64,000 nucleotides of DNA from NCBI GenBank assembly GCA_023241745.1, contig JALQCY010000003.1, forward strand, positions 248,001 through 312,000. The letters are read 5' to 3'. The notes below the pieces were generated by a model. That model ran no database searches. It was not told the DNA's origin and saw only the letters and a program-made list of their open reading frames with translations. Source of the DNA: Isoptericola peretonis. GTDB taxonomy: Bacteria; Actinomycetota; Actinomycetes; Actinomycetales; Cellulomonadaceae. The position numbers and the translations under genes are program-made. Numbering within the stretch: position 1 is the first letter of the stretch; every line of letters begins with the position of its first letter. Positions 7,107 through 15,345 of this stretch are shown here, piece after piece.

Positions 7107-8346
7107 GGAACAGCACCGGGATCAGCAGCAGCGAGAGGATGCCGCCGCCGAGGGCCAGGGTCGCGTAGCTCGACCCCGCCATCACCACCCCCGACATGGC
7201 GCCACCACCGGCACCGGCCAGCGCGATGAGGACGTCGACGGAGCCCTGCGTGCGGGCGCGGGTGGCCGGGGTCGTGGCGTCGACGATGAGCGCCGTCCCG
7301 GCGATGAGCCCGAAGTTCCACCCGAGCCCCAGCAGCGCGAGCGCGAGGACGAGCAGGCCCGTGGAGTCGCCGGGCGCCACCGCCCCCGTGATCCCCGCGA
7401 GCAGCAGGGTCACGCCGGCAGCCGCCGCCATCGGCACCCGCCCCACCCGGTCCACCAGGACGCCCGTGACCAGCGACGGCAGGAACATCGCGGCCACGTG
7501 GATGCTGATGACGAGCCCGACGTCGCCCAGGTCGTGGCCGTGCCCGCGCATGTGCACCGGCGTCATCGTCATGATCGCGACCATCGCGACCTGCGTCAGC
7601 ACCATCACCGTCGCGCCCATGACGACGCCGGCCGGCACCGCCCGCCCGCGCGGCGCATCGGCCACCGGGCCGGCGGCGGGCGCCCCCTCCTCGGCGCGCG
7701 CCAGGTCGCGCGCCACGAGGAACGGGTCCGGCCGCAGGAAGACGAACAGCGTGGCACCCGCGGCGAGGAACGCCACGGCCGCGAGCAGGAACGGGCCCGC
7801 CAGGGCGGGGAGACCGAGCGACGTCGCGAGCCCGCCCAAAGGCTCCACGAGGTTGGGGCCCGCCACCGCGCCGAGGGTGGTGGACACCATCGCGACGCTC
7901 GCCGCGGTCGCGCGCCGGTCCGGCGCGGCGAGGTCCGTGCCCGCGTACCGGGCCTGGAGGTTGGTCGACGTCCCCGCGCCGTAGACGAACAGCGACACCA
8001 GCAGCAGCGGGACGACGTCGAGGGCCGCGGCCGCGACCACCCCCACGGCGCCGAGACCCCCCGCGGCGAAGCCCAGCCCCAGGCCGACGCGGCGGCCCGC
8101 GCGCTGGGTGACCCGGCCGACCAGGAACGCCGCGAGCGCCGAGCCGAGCGTGAAGAGCATGGTGGGCACGCCCGCCGCTCCGGCACCGCCCAGCATCTCC
8201 TGCGCCAGCAGCGCGCCCACCGTGACGCCGGCGGCCAGGCCGGCGCCGCCGAGCACCTGGCTCGCGACCACGACGATCAGGGTGCGGCGCTGCAACGCCG
8301 CCACGTCCTCGGGGGTCGTCGGCCCCGGCGTCGTCTCAGGTCTCAC
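7075..8346 (-). CDS. MFS transporter next to the ars genes
   Basis: A 423-residue major facilitator protein with about 12 predicted membrane helices and the loop motif GRVTQRAGRRVGLG between helices 2 and 3. The second half contains VLVDRVGRVPM, the matching loop. The GTG start at 8346 is preceded by TAGGTT and six bases, a leaderless signature. Its 3' end overlaps arsR. No arsenite exporter of the ACR3/ArsB type is in the window, so a role in arsenical export is possible but unproved; a general drug efflux role is equally compatible. Confidence 0.82.
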   Translation of the reverse strand: MRPETTPGPTTPEDVAALQRRTLIVVVASQVLGGAGLAAGVTVGALLAQEMLGGAGAAGVPTMLFTLGSALAAFLVGRVTQRAGRRVGLGLGFAAGGLGAVGVVAAAALDVVPLLLVSLFVYGAGTSTNLQARYAGTDLAAPDRRATAASVAMVSTTLGAVAGPNLVEPLGGLATSLGLPALAGPFLLAAVAFLAAGATLFVFLRPDPFLVARDLARAEEGAPAAGPVADAPRGRAVPAGVVMGATVMVLTQVAMVAIMTMTPVHMRGHGHDLGDVGLVISIHVAAMFLPSLVTGVLVDRVGRVPMAAAAGVTLLLAGITGAVAPGDSTGLLVLALALLGLGWNFGLIAGTALIVDATTPATRARTQGSVDVLIALAGAGGGAMSGVVMAGSSYATLALGGGILSLLLIPVLFLTRRRSPATA

Positions 8347-8388
8347 GGCGCGAACCTACCCCCGGTCGGCGGCCTGCGGCGGCGCGCC

Positions 8389-9021
8389 CTACGCGCGGTC
8401 ACGACGCACGGTGTAGCGCAGGTGGGTCACCCGGTGTCCCTGCGTGGCCTCGGGCCCGTCGAGCACGACCGGAGTCGTGCCGATCGCGTCGAAGAACCGG
8501 GTGCCGCCGCCGAGCAGCACCGGCACGAGGTCGAGGATCACCTCGTCGACCAGGCCCGCCGCGATGCCCTGGCTCGCGACCTCCCCCGCGTTCAGCCCGA
8601 CGTCGAGCCCGCCCGCGAGGTCGTGCGCCGCGGCGACGGCGTCGTGGATGCCGGTGGGGACGAACTCGAACGGGGCGTCCGGGTAGCGCTCCACCCAGTC
8701 CCGGGGCGTGCGGTGCGTCATCACGACGACCGGCTTGTCGAGGGGGTGGACGCCGTCCCAGCCGTTCGTGATGTCGAACAGGCGCCGCCCCACCACCAGG
8801 ACGCCCATGCGCGCCATGGCGGCGGTGAGGTAGTCGTGGTCCGCGCCCGAGAGGTGGAACGGGATCTCCGGGTGGGTGCTCGGGAACGTCCGGTCGCCGC
8901 CCTCGTACCAGGCGAAGAGGTGCTCGAAGCCCGAGCCCTCCGGGCCGGCGATGAAGCCGTCGAGGGAGACGCTCGCGCTGACGCTCACGAGCCCGGTACC
9001 CGCGCCCGTGCCTGAGCTCAT
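8389..9021 (-). CDS. Dihydrofolate reductase/RibD C-terminal-like reductase
   Basis: A 210-residue protein of the RibD_C/DHFR-like family. It begins with the usual VSASVSLDGFIAGPEG strand-loop and contains VLVVGRRLFDITNGW and a late LVPVLLGGGTRFFD segment, typical of this NADPH-binding fold. The ATG at 9021 is chosen because GGAGG lies eight bases upstream; an earlier in-frame start would add a low-quality tail. The physiological substrate of such stand-alone proteins is generally unknown. It is divergent from the hydrolase at 9125. Confidence 0.82.
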   Translation of the reverse strand: MSSGTGAGTGLVSVSASVSLDGFIAGPEGSGFEHLFAWYEGGDRTFPSTHPEIPFHLSGADHDYLTAAMARMGVLVVGRRLFDITNGWDGVHPLDKPVVVMTHRTPRDWVERYPDAPFEFVPTGIHDAVAAAHDLAGGLDVGLNAGEVASQGIAAGLVDEVILDLVPVLLGGGTRFFDAIGTTPVVLDGPEATQGHRVTHLRYTVRRDRA

Positions 9022-9124
9022 GGGGATGACCTCCCTCGGCCGGTTGGTCCGTCCACTGTCCCCTGTCGGACGCTCGGGCGCCCACGGACTCATCGGTGGC
9101 ACCGTCCGTCCCTAGGGTGAGGCC

Positions 9125-9898
9125 ATGCCGTACGCGATGGCCGACGACTCCACCACGGTCGCCTATCAGGTGCGGGGCGACGGCCCCGCGGTGATGCTGC
9201 TCGCCGGCCAGGCGAACTCGCACCGCTGGTGGGACCCGGTGCGCGACGGCCTGGGTGCCGGGCGCCGCACCATCACCCTCGACTGGCGCGGCACCGGCGC
9301 CTCGGGCCCGACCGACCGGGAGCTGACCACCCGGCGCCTCGCGGGCGACGTCGCCGCCGTCCTCGACGACCTGCGCCTGGAGCGCGCGGACCTGTACGGC
9401 ACGTCGATGGGCGGCCGCGTGGCGCAATGGTTCGCCGTCGACCACCCGCACCGGCTCGGGCGGCTCGTGCTGGGCTGCTCCACGCCGGGCGGCGCGCACG
9501 CCGTCGAGCGCTCGCTCGCGGTGCGCCGCGCGATGGTGCAGCCCGACCGGCGCGCGGCTCGGCGCACCCTGCTCGACCTCATGTACACGCCCGCATGGCT
9601 CGCCGCGCACCCTGGCCCGACGACGGTCGAGGGCGACCCGTCGATGACGCCGCAGGCCCGCCGCGACCACCTGCGCGCCAGCGACGGGCACGACGTGTGG
9701 GACCACCTGCCGCAGGTGCTCGCGCCGACGCTCGTGCTGCACGGCGCGGACGACGCGCTCGCGCCCGCGGTCAACGCGACCCTGCTCGGCGAGCGGATCC
9801 CCGACGCGCGCGTCGAGGTGCTGCCGGGGCTGCGGCACGCCTACTTTCACGAGGGCGAGGCGGTGGCGACCCCGCTGGTGCGGGACTTCCTCGGGTGA
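9125..9898 (+). CDS. Alpha/beta hydrolase
   Basis: A 257-residue alpha/beta hydrolase with nucleophile Ser94 in the elbow GTSMGG, an Asp in HGADDALAP and a likely His in LRHAYFHEG. The DWRGTGASG loop supplies the oxyanion-hole neighbourhood. It resembles the 3-oxoadipate enol-lactonase/haloperoxidase-like group, but the substrate is not predictable. TAGGGT (9113-9118) and exactly six bases precede the ATG, so it is probably leaderless. It stands alone. Confidence 0.85.
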   Translation: MPYAMADDSTTVAYQVRGDGPAVMLLAGQANSHRWWDPVRDGLGAGRRTITLDWRGTGASGPTDRELTTRRLAGDVAAVLDDLRLERADLYGTSMGGRVAQWFAVDHPHRLGRLVLGCSTPGGAHAVERSLAVRRAMVQPDRRAARRTLLDLMYTPAWLAAHPGPTTVEGDPSMTPQARRDHLRASDGHDVWDHLPQVLAPTLVLHGADDALAPAVNATLLGERIPDARVEVLPGLRHAYFHEGEAVATPLVRDFLG

Positions 9899-10010
9899 TC
9901 CCCTGAGCCGGCCCTGAGCGCGGCGTCGTCCTGCGGTCGTACGCGCCACCCGCCAGGTTCACCTCGCGGGCCGACGACGGCGCCACGTGCGCGTTCGTAG
10001 CGTCGAGGCC

Positions 10011-10277
10011 ATGACGCAGCACGAGCACCCTCACCACGACCACCGCCCTGAGCACGACGACCTGTCGGCCGTGACCACCTCTCCCCTGCGCCGGTACCGC
10101 GGGGTCGGCGTGCTCGCCCTCGTCTCGGTCATGGCCGTCACCACGTCCGCGTGCGGCGCTATCGCGGAGGCGCTGCACGAGCGCAGCCCGGGCCACACCA
10201 AGGCCTTCACCTACGACAGCGGCATGGACGGCAAGGCCGACGGGGGACTGCCCTCGTGGGTGCTCCACAGCGCCTGA
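10011..10277 (+). CDS. Small putative lipoprotein, possibly truncated
   Basis: An 88-residue protein with a His-rich N terminus (HEHPHHDH), a hydrophobic segment at about residues 38-52 and a lipobox-like VTTSAC. After the Cys it continues for only about 38 residues and ends at LPSWVLHSA. I believe longer actinobacterial lipoproteins carry a LPxW(V/I)P segment followed by a further domain, so this copy looks truncated, but that is from memory and untested. TAGCGT plus seven bases precede the ATG, a leaderless promoter. Function unknown. Confidence 0.5.
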   Translation: MTQHEHPHHDHRPEHDDLSAVTTSPLRRYRGVGVLALVSVMAVTTSACGAIAEALHERSPGHTKAFTYDSGMDGKADGGLPSWVLHSA

Positions 10278-10396
10278 CGAACTTCACCCTCCCCGGCACC
10301 GTCCGCGCGGGCGGGACGGACGGATCCTGGAACGGTCGGCACCGCCGCGGCGAGCCCCGTCGCCGGGGGCCGGCGGTCACGAAGGAGTGGACGGCG

Positions 10397-10810
10397 ATGG
10401 TCACGACACGGCGCGGGTTCTCCAGCTTCTCGGTGGACGACCTCGATGCGGCACGCAGCTTCTACGCGGACACCCTCGGGCTCCGCGTCACGACCCTCGA
10501 CGAGGGCATGGGCCTGGTGGTCCACCTCGGTGACGGCGCCCCCGTCTTCGTCTATCCGAAGGACGACCACACTCCCGCGGCGTTCACGGTGTTCCACCTG
10601 GCGGTCGACGACGTCGACCCGGTGGTGGACGACCTCACCGCGAAGGGCGTGGACCTCCTGCGGTACGACGGGTTCGACCAGGACGAGAGGGGCGTCGCCC
10701 GCGGCTTCATGGAGGGCGGCGACGGCGCCTGGTTCACCGACCCGGCGGGCAACGTCATCGGCCTCATGGACGGCGACGGGGTGACGCAGCTGCTCGCCGA
10801 GCTCGGTTGA
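10397..10810 (+). CDS. VOC/glyoxalase-fold protein
   Basis: A 137-residue VOC-superfamily protein: FSVDDLDAARSFYADTLGL opens the first beta-alpha-beta-beta-beta module and FTDPAGNVIGLMD closes the second. Potential metal-site residues are reduced compared with glyoxalase I, so it may be a binding or bleomycin-resistance-like protein. The ATG follows GGAG with nine-base spacing. It stands between the putative lipoprotein and the convergent glmS. Confidence 0.83.
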   Translation: MVTTRRGFSSFSVDDLDAARSFYADTLGLRVTTLDEGMGLVVHLGDGAPVFVYPKDDHTPAAFTVFHLAVDDVDPVVDDLTAKGVDLLRYDGFDQDERGVARGFMEGGDGAWFTDPAGNVIGLMDGDGVTQLLAELG

Positions 10811-10847
10811 GGAGCCCGGCTGAGCCGCACCACCCCGCCGCGGGCGG

Positions 10848-12686
10848 TCACTCGACGGTGACGGACTTGGCGAGGTTGCGCGGGCGGTCGACGTCCTCAC
10901 CCAGCGCGACGGCCGCGTGGTAGCCGAGCAGCTGGGTGGGGATGGTCAGCAGGATCGGGTCCAGCTCCACCTCGTTGCGGGGCACCTCGATGCGCCGGGT
11001 GGCGGCGTCCCCGAGCTCGACGCCGGGGTGCGTGATCGCGACGACGGCGCCGCCGCGGGCGCGGATCTCCTGCGCGGCGGTGATGTTGCGCTCCAGGAGG
11101 TCGTCGGCAGGCATGATCGCGACCGTCGGCAGCTCGGGGCTGATGAGGGCGAGCGGGCCGTGCTTGAGCTCGCTGGTGGGGTACGCCTCCGCGTGGCGGT
11201 AGGTGATCTCCTTGAACTTCTGCGCGCCCTCGCGGGCCACGGGGTAGCCGCGCACGCGGCCGATGAAGAACAGGCTGGGCGCCTCGGCGAGCTCCTTGGC
11301 GGCGGACGCGAGGTCCTCCTCGCCGGCCAGGACCTGGGCGATCTGCTCGGGGATCGCGCGCAGGCCGGCGATGATCCGCTTGCCGTCGGCGAACGACAGG
11401 TCGCGCACGCGGCCCAGCGCCAGCGCCAGCAGCGCGAAGCCGACCGACATGTGCGTGAGCGCCTTCGTCGACGCCACGGCCACCTCGGGGCCGGCGTGCA
11501 GGTAGATGCCGCCGTCCACCTCGCGGGCGATGGACGATCCGACGGCGTTCACGAGCCCGACGACGGTGCCGCCCTTGCGCTGCACCTCGCGGACGGCGAA
11601 GAGCGTGTCCGCCGTCTCGCCGGACTGGCTGACCACCACGTACAGCGTGCTCGGCTCGATGATCGGGTTGCGGTAGCGGAACTCGCTGGCGGGCTCGGCG
11701 TCGGCCGGGACGCGGGCGAGGTCTTCGATCATCGACGCGCCGAGCTGCCCCACGTAGTACGCGGAGCCGCAGCCGAGGATCTTCACCCGGCTGAAGCGAC
11801 GCAGCTCGCGCGGGTCGAGGTTGAGGCCGTCGAGCTTGGCGGTGCCGAACCGGTCGTCGAGGCGCCCGGACAGCATGCGCTCCACGGACTCCGGCTGCTC
11901 GTGGATCTCCTTGTGCATGAAGTGGGCGTGGCCGCCCAGCTCCAGCTCCTCCACCGTGAGGTCGATGGTGACGGCGGAGCGCGCGGTGTGCTCCTCGTCG
12001 GCGGTGAACGTGCGGAAGCCGTCGGCCGTGACGGAGGCGAAGTCGCCGTCGTCGAGCAGCACCACCTGGCTGGTGTGCCGCACGATCGCCGCGGCGTCGG
12101 ACGCCACGAACATCTCGCCGTCACCCACGCCGAGCAGCAGCGGCGAGCCGTTGCGGGCGACGACGACGCGGTCGGGGTTCTGGACGTCGGCGACCGCGAG
12201 AGCGTAGGTGCCGTCGATCGACGTGACGGCGGCGCGCACGGCGTCCTCGAAGCCCAGCCCGGCGGCCAGCTCGCGCGCCACGAGGTGCGCCACGACCTCG
12301 GTGTCGGTGTCCGAGGTGAGCTCCACGCCGTCGGCGGCGAGGCGGGAGCGCAGCGCGTGGAAGTTGTCGATGATGCCGTTGTGCACCACGTGCACGCGGC
12401 CGTCGAACGACGTGTGCGGGTGGGCGTTGCGCTCGCTCGGCTCGCCGTGCGTGGCCCAGCGCGTGTGGCCGATGCCGACCGTGCCGGCCAGGCGGGCGGG
12501 CAGCGCGGCCTCGAGGTCGCGGACGCGGCCCTTGGCACGCACGACCCGCGAGGGGTGCGCGCTCGAGCGCGGGTTGAGCACGGCGATGCCCGCCGAGTCG
12601 TAGCCGCGGTACTCCAGGCGCGTGAGGCCCTCGACGAGGACGGGTGCTGCCTGCTGGGGGCCGACGTAGCCGACGATTCCGCACAT
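10848..12686 (-). CDS. glmS: Glutamine-fructose-6-phosphate aminotransferase
   Basis: A 612-residue GlmS that makes glucosamine-6-phosphate from fructose-6-phosphate and glutamine, the first step to UDP-GlcNAc. Cys2 of MCGIVGYVG is the glutaminase nucleophile. The N-terminal class II amidotransferase domain (about 1-230) is followed by two SIS sugar-isomerase domains and ends in the usual PRNLAKSVTVE. Length is normal. AGGAG lies eight bases upstream of the ATG. It starts 26 bases after the small gene at 12713 and is probably cotranscribed with it. I see no glmS ribozyme-like leader in the short gap. Confidence 0.97.
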   Translation of the reverse strand: MCGIVGYVGPQQAAPVLVEGLTRLEYRGYDSAGIAVLNPRSSAHPSRVVRAKGRVRDLEAALPARLAGTVGIGHTRWATHGEPSERNAHPHTSFDGRVHVVHNGIIDNFHALRSRLAADGVELTSDTDTEVVAHLVARELAAGLGFEDAVRAAVTSIDGTYALAVADVQNPDRVVVARNGSPLLLGVGDGEMFVASDAAAIVRHTSQVVLLDDGDFASVTADGFRTFTADEEHTARSAVTIDLTVEELELGGHAHFMHKEIHEQPESVERMLSGRLDDRFGTAKLDGLNLDPRELRRFSRVKILGCGSAYYVGQLGASMIEDLARVPADAEPASEFRYRNPIIEPSTLYVVVSQSGETADTLFAVREVQRKGGTVVGLVNAVGSSIAREVDGGIYLHAGPEVAVASTKALTHMSVGFALLALALGRVRDLSFADGKRIIAGLRAIPEQIAQVLAGEEDLASAAKELAEAPSLFFIGRVRGYPVAREGAQKFKEITYRHAEAYPTSELKHGPLALISPELPTVAIMPADDLLERNITAAQEIRARGGAVVAITHPGVELGDAATRRIEVPRNEVELDPILLTIPTQLLGYHAAVALGEDVDRPRNLAKSVTVE

Positions 12687-12712
12687 GGGTGTTGCTCCTA
12701 GCCGTAGACGGT

Positions 12713-12973
12713 TCAGCCGTAGATGGTGCGCCGCACCTGACGCTCGGTGAGCTGCGGGGCCGCGACGAGGCGGTCGCGCAGCTCGGCGGCGATCAGCGCG
12801 TAGATCTCCTCGTTGCGGTGCCCGTAGGTGCGCAGCGACGCGTGCCGGCGCCGCACGTACTCCTCGACCGGTTCGCGGTACCAGGCGAGGACGTCCTCGA
12901 CGACGCGCGCGGCCTCGGAGGCGGACAGGCCCGTGGAGGTCGCGATGCGGGCGACGAGATCGGCATCGGTCAC
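12713..12973 (-). CDS. Small conserved protein upstream of glmS
   Basis: An 86-residue, mostly helical cytoplasmic protein (VTDADLVARIATS... ending RQVRRTIYG). It contains EEYVRRRHASLRTYGHRNEEIYALI, a pattern I associate with a small actinobacterial family found beside glmS. No known catalytic motif is present. I chose the GTG at 12973 because CATGAT precedes it by six bases; a GTG at 13000 is an alternative. It likely heads the glmS transcription unit. Confidence 0.7.
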   Translation of the reverse strand: MTDADLVARIATSTGLSASEAARVVEDVLAWYREPVEEYVRRRHASLRTYGHRNEEIYALIAAELRDRLVAAPQLTERQVRRTIYG

Positions 12974-13011
12974 CGGGACATCATGCACCGCTCGACGCAC
13001 GAGCGGCGAGA

Positions 13012-13033
13012 ATCTGCCCGAATTCGGGCAGAT
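13012..13033. repeat. Perfect 22-bp palindrome between divergent genes
   Basis: The arms ATCTGCCCGAA / TTCGGGCAGAT give perfect dyad symmetry over 22 bp with an EcoRI-type GAATTC centre. It lies 39 bp upstream of the GTG at 12973 (minus strand) and 65 bp from the end of the YdcF-type gene. No T-run follows on either side, so an operator is more likely than a terminator. The protein that binds it is unknown. Confidence 0.6.
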
Positions 13034-13067
13034 GATGAATCAGCCACGAAGGAGCCCGTCCTGGCGC

Positions 13068-13102
13068 GCTGACCCGGCCGTCGTCGCGGTCGCCGGGTCA
13101 GC
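13068..13102 (-). terminator. Hairpin at the end of the YdcF-type gene
   Basis: GCTGACCCGGC and GCCGGGTCAGC form a perfect 11-bp stem around a 13-base loop; the stem contains the stop codon of the minus-strand gene ending at 13098. No U-tract follows, as is usual for terminators in high-GC actinobacteria. Confidence 0.5.
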
Positions 13103-14153
13103 TCCCGGACACCGCGACGACGGTCACCAGGGCCGCGACCGCGAGGACGCCCACGGCCGCCACGACGTGCACCGCGGCGCCCCGGCGCAGCACCGCGACG
13201 AACTCGCGCAGGTACGCGCTGGGGAAGAAGTAGCGCGCCGTCGGGGCGCCCACCGCGTGCACGTCGAGGCCGAGGTCCATCGCCTCCATGGCGGCGCGCG
13301 GGGCGTGGTAGTCGTTCGTGGCCAGGAGGTACGGGCCGTCGGTGCCGTGCTCGCGCAGCACGGCCACGCCGAGCGTGAGGTTCTCGCGGGTGGTGCGCGC
13401 CCGGTCCTCCACCAGCACACGGTCCGCGGGCACGCCGTGGTCGGTGAGCCACTGGCCCATCGCGACCCCCTCGGGGCGGTCCTCGTCCGCGCCCTGGCCG
13501 CCCGACGGGACGATCGGCACCGGGACGCCGTCGACCCCGAGCCGCTCGGCCGCGTCGCGCCCGGTCGTGAGGCGGGCCGCGAGCAGCGGCGGCACCCGCC
13601 CGCCGACCACCCGGGCGCCCAGCACGATCACCCCGTGCGCCGGCACGCCCGCCGCGTACCGCCGGTACAGCAGGGTCTGGGCCACGAAGCCGAGGAAGAC
13701 GAAACCGAGCCACGCCGTGCCGAGCACCCCGGCCACGACCACCCCCCACACCCACGGGGCCCGCAGCAGCACCGGCACCGCGATGACGAACGGCGCGGCG
13801 AGCATGGCCAGGCCGACGAGCAGCGACAGCAGGTTGCCGAGGCTGCGCCGTTCCCGGCGCACCATCGTGAGGCCGTTGACCACCAGGAAGACGGGCAGCG
13901 CCAGCAGCCCCAGCCCGAGCACGGCGAACAGCCCGAGGCTGAGCCACCCCATCGCGGTCGCCCCACCCGGGAGGAGGGCGGCGAGCTGGCCCACCACCCC
14001 GACACCGGTGTAGACGACGGCGATGAGCAGGAAGCCGTTGCGCAGCCGACGCCGGTCGGCGCGCAGCGACGCCGCCAGCCAGGCGGCCCAGAAGCCGCAG
14101 ACCACCGCCGACACGACGACGGACCAGACGGTGGGGTCGACCTCGGGATTCAC
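13098..14153 (-). CDS. YdcF/ElyC-type DUF218 membrane protein
   Basis: A 351-residue protein. Residues about 8-175 form several membrane helices, and a cytosol- or exterior-facing DUF218 domain follows (HGVIVLGARVVGG, then RTTRENLTLGVAVLREHG and YHAPRAAMEAM). DUF218 proteins such as ElyC act in envelope carbohydrate metabolism, and vanZ-/SanA-like roles are discussed, but the reaction is not known. A last helix lies near the C terminus. The GTG at 14153 is six bases after a TATCCT -10, a leaderless start; the upstream open frame is noise. Confidence 0.82.
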   Translation of the reverse strand: MNPEVDPTVWSVVVSAVVCGFWAAWLAASLRADRRRLRNGFLLIAVVYTGVGVVGQLAALLPGGATAMGWLSLGLFAVLGLGLLALPVFLVVNGLTMVRRERRSLGNLLSLLVGLAMLAAPFVIAVPVLLRAPWVWGVVVAGVLGTAWLGFVFLGFVAQTLLYRRYAAGVPAHGVIVLGARVVGGRVPPLLAARLTTGRDAAERLGVDGVPVPIVPSGGQGADEDRPEGVAMGQWLTDHGVPADRVLVEDRARTTRENLTLGVAVLREHGTDGPYLLATNDYHAPRAAMEAMDLGLDVHAVGAPTARYFFPSAYLREFVAVLRRGAAVHVVAAVGVLAVAALVTVVAVSGS

Positions 14154-14224
14154 GCCCGCAGGATAGGCATCTCCCTGCGGAAATGGCCTGTGCGCCACGG
14201 GCGCCGCCGTGCTCTGATGCCCGG

Positions 14225-14656
14225 ATGACCTCTCGCATCTCGCACACGACGTTCGACGCCCGCGACGCCTACGCGCAGTCCGTGTTCTGGGCCCAGGTGC
14301 TCGGGTACACCGACGTGCCCGGCGACCCCAACCTGCCCGGTCACGAGGAGTGCATGATCGTGCCGCCCGCGGGCCACGACGCACCCCCGGAGAGCCACGG
14401 GCGGCTGCTGTTCATCGAGGTTCCCGAGCCCAAGACGGTGAAGAACCGCGGACACCTCGACCTGCGGCCCACCGACCGCACGCAGGCGGAGGAGGTGGAG
14501 CGCCTGCTCGCCCTCGGCGCCACGCAGGTCGCCGATCTCCGCCGACCCGACGGCAAGGGCGGCTGGGTCGTCATGGCCGACCCGGAGGGCAACGAGTTCT
14601 GCATCCTGCGCAGCGACGCCGAGATCGCCGTGCTGGTGGCGGCCGGGGAGGGCTGA
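14225..14656 (+). CDS. VOC-family protein (glyoxalase-like)
   Basis: A 143-residue protein of the VOC superfamily, closest in pattern to the 'glyoxalase-like domain' group: HTTFDARDAYAQSVFWAQVLGY at the start, RGHLDLRPTD in the middle and VMADPEGNEFCIL at the end. The metal ligand set of true glyoxalases is incomplete. TCTGAT followed by six bases precedes the ATG, a weak leaderless -10. It is divergent from the YdcF-type gene, 71 bases apart. Function unknown. Confidence 0.82.
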   Translation: MTSRISHTTFDARDAYAQSVFWAQVLGYTDVPGDPNLPGHEECMIVPPAGHDAPPESHGRLLFIEVPEPKTVKNRGHLDLRPTDRTQAEEVERLLALGATQVADLRRPDGKGGWVVMADPEGNEFCILRSDAEIAVLVAAGEG

Positions 14657-14670
14657 GCCGGCCGCAGGGC

Positions 14671-15273
14671 TCAGGCCTCCGCGACGCCCTGCGCGATGCT
14701 GCGGACGACGCGCGCGGGGTTGCCCACCGCGACGACGTCCGCCGGGACGTCCCGGGTGACGACGGAGCCGGCGCCGATCACGGAGTTGTCGCCGATGGTC
14801 ACGCCGGGACAGACGATGACGCCGCCCCCCAGCCACACGTTGTCGCCGATCGTGATGGGCCTCGCCGCCTCGAGCTTGTCGCGGCGCGGCCCGGGCTCGA
14901 CCGGGTGCGTCGGGGTCAGGAGCTGCACGTTCGGCCCGATCTGGCAGTCCTCGCCGATGACGACGGGGGCCACGTCGAGCGCCGTGAGGTGGTAGTTGAC
15001 GAACGTGCGCGCGCCCACGTGCAGGTTCTCGCCGTAGTCCACGAACAGCGGCGGGCGGATCACGGCGCCGTCGCCCAGCGTGCCGAGCAGGTCGGCGAGG
15101 ATCGGGCGCGCCCCCTCGGGGTCGCCCGGTGCGGTGCGCGCGTACTCGTCCTGCAGGCGGGACGCACGCAGGGCGCGTCGCCCGATCTCCGGGTCGTCCG
15201 CGACGTACAGGTCACCCGCGAGCATCCGCTCGTGGTTCGTGCGCGGGTCGCCGGCGAAGTAGTCCGTGGTCAT
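14671..15273 (-). CDS. maa: Maltose O-acetyltransferase-like hexapeptide transferase
   Basis: A 200-residue acetyl-CoA-dependent sugar O-acetyltransferase. The N-terminal maltose-acetyltransferase segment (FAGDPRTNHERMLAGDLY) is followed by a left-handed beta-helix with hexapeptide repeats (NVWLGGGVIVCPGVTIGDNS) and the catalytic-loop region NYHLTALDVAPV. The sugar acceptor cannot be told from sequence. The true start is the ATG at 15273; a far longer open frame upstream is an artefact. TAGCCT with seven bases precedes the ATG. Confidence 0.88.
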   Translation of the reverse strand: MTTDYFAGDPRTNHERMLAGDLYVADDPEIGRRALRASRLQDEYARTAPGDPEGARPILADLLGTLGDGAVIRPPLFVDYGENLHVGARTFVNYHLTALDVAPVVIGEDCQIGPNVQLLTPTHPVEPGPRRDKLEAARPITIGDNVWLGGGVIVCPGVTIGDNSVIGAGSVVTRDVPADVVAVGNPARVVRSIAQGVAEA

Positions 15274-15345
15274 GAGCGCGAGGCTACCTCCTGCGTACAT
15301 CGGTACGCATCGGCACGGCACGGTCCGTTCCACTATGGTGGCCGC

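Noticed and set aside
9945..9975. GTTCACC near 9958 as a possible PhoP box
   Set aside because: Only one GTTCACC unit is present; a Pho box needs direct repeats.
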